From Loxodes magnus (taxonomy: Eukaryota; Ciliophora; Karyorelictea; Loxodida; Loxodidae), in contig CAMPDV010000425.1 of assembly GCA_946699065.1 (NCBI GenBank), positions 186,001 to 250,000 on the forward strand: 64,000 nt of DNA. Direction: 5' to 3'. The notes beneath the pieces are model-generated. The model did not search any database and was not told the DNA's origin. It saw only the letters and a program-made list of their open reading frames with translations. The position numbers and the translations under genes were made by a program. Of this stretch, positions 60,660 through 64,000 are shown piece after piece (positions within the stretch are counted from its first letter, which is position 1; the number at the start of each line of letters is the position of its first letter).

Positions 60660-63600
60660 ATTTAATAAAAATGCTCCTAGTTTCATATTTTTAATTATAT
60701 GCATATTTTAATCAATAAAGTTAAATATATTTTTAATTCCAAATGTATATTTATTTTACTCTACTTAATATTTAAAGTTAGAATGTAATATTTATATGAA
60801 TTAAATTGTTTAAAAAATGAAGCGAGTTTTCATATTAAGTATATAAAGAGAATTAGAAAATAATAATTTTTACTTAATTATTCATTTAATTAAAAGTTTT
60901 CACTTTAGCAGAAGTTTAAAGTTTGATGCTAAAAAAATTGTTATTTGACCATAATATACATCCACAATGGATAATAAATGGTAACAATAACCTATCTTCA
61001 AATAGACTGATTATTAAAAAACTGAAAGTGTGAGAATTTTCTATAATTTTTAATTTTTATATTTAATAATAAAAAATTTCTAGGAATAATTCAATGGGGA
61101 ATTTAAGAGAATTAAATATTCTTTATTTATCTTAATCATAAATATTGTAAAGTATAAAATTTTAATTTTATATTTTTAACTTTTAAATTAATTTATTTAT
61201 ACTTTAATTTTTTCTTTTAGTAATATTTTTAAATAATTTAATAGAAAACTGATAGTATCAACTAATTCATAAGTAAATTTTATGTTCATTTTTAATTGAA
61301 AAATTTAATTTCCTAGGTTTTCCTTACAATTTTTCATTTAATTTTAAACATTTTTAACTAGATTTCTAAAGTTAAAATCTAGATTACATAATTTATTATA
61401 TGTTTTATCTAAAAATTAATAAAATATTTTAAATATTTATCTAAAATATCCTTTAGAATTATAAATTCTCTTTAATTTTTTTAAATTTTATTTAATAAAT
61501 TTATTAGCATTTACTTTTATTTTTATAAAATACTAAGAAATTTTATTTATAACTAATTATTTTAATTTTTTTTAACAAAAAGAAAAATATTAATTTTCCT
61601 TAGATTTTTTTAATTTAAAATATTTTTCTTAATTTATAGGATATGCAATCGCAGTTTTATTAAATATTTGTATCTAGAAGATAAGAAAATTTCCTATTAG
61701 TATCTAATTAAACCTATCTAATTTAGCTAGTTAAAATACTCAGAACATTCGCAAGTACAGTTAATGTAAAAAGAGTTTTTCTTTTAAGTTTATGAATTAA
61801 TATTACTAAATGAATTAGTAAAGGAATATATAATATATAATCACTTAATTTTAAGATAAATAGAGTTTTTAGATATGTGAATAATTGAATCTATTGAAGA
61901 TTTAAATTAGCTTTTCTTTATTAAATTATATAAAAGAATAATATTTTCTCTTTACTATTTACTTTAGTATATATAATTACCAAATGTCTTATTTTTTTAA
62001 CTAGTATCATTAATACTTTAAATTTAATATATTCTTATACTCAGATAAAAATTCTTAGCTTAGATAAATTAAGACTAATTATTTAAAAAATGTACCTTTT
62101 TTGTTAGTTTTAAAGGAAAGTTAATTAGAATATGCAAAAAGATAGTTAATAAAAAGGAATATATAAATATAATTTAATTTAGGAAAATTATAAATAATCT
62201 AAAATTAAAACTTATTTTAATGTCTAGCTTCAATAATTCTATAACTATCTTATCATCTTTTTAGGTTTAAATCTTTTGTAATAAGATTAATAAATGATGA
62301 TATGCTATAAAGCAAAACATAGAGAATTGTTGATTAGGAACAATAAGATATAGAATAATAGTAGATTAATAAAATGTATTAAGAGTAAATAATATTCTGT
62401 TAGATTAGTTTTAAATAACTTATATTAGCTAATCTAATACTTATATTATCTCATACTTATTACAAAGAAACATATTGTGTTAAGTTTACTCTTTCTATTA
62501 ATTCAGAAAATAATAATAGAATATATTATAAATATATTTTCTTTCTTAAAAAAGATTATAATTTTCTTAATATCAAACAAGTTATTTTAATAAAGAGAGT
62601 ATTAATAGTGGTAACTATATTTTTTAGATTTGTATAGAATAATAGAATTAAGTTTTTATCTTTAAATAATCTAGAATAATTTAGGTATTATTAATTTGAA
62701 ATGATAATTACAAAAATAACATAAATAATAAATATTAGTTTGCTATAAAAAGAGAAAGTTATCTAAATGTATTAATTATAACTAATCTAATATCTAAATT
62801 AAAGAGAAATTAATTAATAACTAATAAAGCTAAAAGGATAAAATATTAAGTATTTAATATACATAATTAAACATATTAAAGCTTATTTTAATAATAAAAT
62901 TAAATATTACTATTTAATAATTGTAAGATAAAATTAGTGATACACCATTTCTAGTTAATTTAAATATTTACTTTCTACTACTTATATTTATTACATTTAT
63001 ATATTTTGCTTAGAATCAACATTAAAAGTAATAAATTATATTAGTTTATTATTTTAAGAGAGACCTTTATAAATAAAAAGTTTTAATGAAATAGTAGTAA
63101 GAAAGTGGATAAATAAAAGAATCTATCTTATAAATTTAAATACTTTATTTTAAATAATTTGATGTTTTTTAATATTTATTCAAACTAATTAATAAGAAAC
63201 TTATTTTATTTCATTTTTTTTAATTAGTAAAAAGCTTAAATAAATATTTTTTAATTAAATGTAAGTGAAAAACAATAATTAATAACAGTAGCTTTAAAAG
63301 AATTTTAATATTTTATTTATCATATAAAAGAATCTACAACGAAATAAGGTTTTCTTATTAAGAGTCTTTGATTTAAAGCACAAATAAGTTGTAATTAGAT
63401 AAATGCATATTAAATTTATTATAATAAGGATATAATTCTTCGTTATAAAACTTTTTATATAATAAATTATCCTTTTATTTAAAAGTAAAAAGATATATAA
63501 TAATTAAAATTGTAAAAGTTTGTACACTATTATTTTAATATTTTGTCTTGTTTTAAGACAAAAATAAAAAAATCAATGTTTTATAAATAAGATACTTATA

Positions 63601-63708
63601 AATATGCTTAATAAATAATTTAATTGTTTAATTATATTGAAATTAAGTAAGTAAAATTTATTGAGTTATTTTAATTAAATGGTTATTGAAGTAAGTTATA
63701 AAATTAAA
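60660..63708 (+). repeat. 5' flank of WD40 unit E
   Basis: Inverted counterpart of 9388-12490 and 31756-34880, in the same orientation as unit D. Non-coding, as in the other units. Similarity begins near 60660. Confidence 0.7.
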
Positions 63709-64000
63709 ATGGAGAAAAAAGAAAAGCAATTTACTAAAAGTATTTTTTTAAGAAAACTCTTAAGAGCGAGAAACCACATCCTAGGGAAAATATCTCTACT
63801 TCATTTTAAGTATGAAATTCTGCCTAACTTATGCTACTAAAAGTTAATAAATAAGATCAGTTATGACCAAAGTAAAGGTATTTCTTTAATATTTTTTAGA
63901 CTAAATCCTTACTAGTCACACCTCACCTGTTTACTCGGTATCTATATCAAGTGACCTGAATTGAATTGTATCAGGTTCGTACAGGCCTGAAAATTCGATA
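63709..64000 (+). CDS. WD40-repeat protein, copy E (5' end only)
   Basis: ATG at 63709; exon 1 63709-63877, 22-nt intron 63878-63899, exon 2 running off the window. The head is five codons shorter than in copy D near its start (MEKKEKQFTKSIFLRKLLRA). Exon 2 begins DQILTSHTSPVYSVSISSDL, then NWIVSGS with TGA for Trp. The reading frame is intact as far as seen. Confidence 0.8.

Noticed and set aside
1..64000. Pseudogene explanation for the in-frame TGA codons
   Set aside because: TGA falls on conserved Trp only, in genes with intact frames, intact introns and conserved ends, and recurs at the same sites in several copies. Random decay would also hit other positions.
1..64000. CRISPR arrays, operons, bacterial promoters or ribosome binding sites
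   Set aside because: Spliceosomal introns and ciliate-type recoding show a eukaryotic nuclear genome; repeats present are dispersed or AT-rich tandem repeats.
1..64000. tRNA and rRNA genes
   Set aside because: No cloverleaf with both A and B boxes and no rRNA core sequence seen by eye; the B-box-like strings in the 14.3 kb island lack the rest.

Overview
The window looks like nuclear DNA of a ciliate with a recoded genetic code, most probably a karyorelict (Loxodes-like). It is roughly 80% A+T. The recognisable proteins read through TAA and TAG as glutamine, and they also use in-frame TGA exactly where WD40, lectin and cysteine-rich families place tryptophan, yet the best genes end at TGA. 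That combination matches the karyorelict code (NCBI table 27: UAA/UAG = Gln, UGA = Trp or stop by context). Introns are 20-24 nt, GT...AG. Standard-code ORFs are therefore meaningless here. Because almost every frame is open, I called genes from domain patterns and from agreement between paralogous copies, not from ORF length.

The commonest gene is a seven-bladed WD40 protein of about 354 aa with one 22-nt intron. It occurs five times: 1-267 (+, 3' end only), 8304-9387 (-), 30673-31755 (-, frameshift in exon 1), 45056-46142 (+) and 63709-64000 (+, 5' end only). Each copy carries a long conserved AT-rich 5' flank (up to about 5 kb) and a conserved 3' flank, so the repeated unit is much larger than the gene. 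At 1-9.4 kb two units face each other in a large imperfect palindrome. Its core holds broken non-LTR retrotransposon pieces: an endonuclease-type part on +, a reverse transcriptase on - and a later 3'-end insertion on +. The core and its left arm were duplicated almost intact at 47.8-53.0 kb.

Single-copy genes lie mainly between 14 and 28 kb. 18410-20219 (+) is a RING finger plus coiled coil plus seven WD40 repeats. The complement of about 21569-27637 encodes a large putative surface receptor: signal peptide, concanavalin/laminin-G-like lectin domain, furin-like cysteine-rich repeats, then membrane segments and a cytoplasmic tail. A decayed second copy of the tail lies at 20.8-21.5 kb.

The rest is retrotransposon debris and unrecognised coding-like tracts. 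GC-richer islands at 0.76-1.07, 14.3, 15.6-16.5, 41.7-42.2 and 46.7 kb read as pieces of one coiled-coil ORF1-like protein. ORF2 C-termini with a Cys/His knuckle lie at 5.0, 40.8 and 43.6 kb. There are also three clear or possible target-site duplications, a short hairpin family at 14.1, 15.5, 44.0 and 55.6 kb, and a 45-bp motif that borders the inverted repeats. I saw no rRNA, tRNA or CRISPR array.
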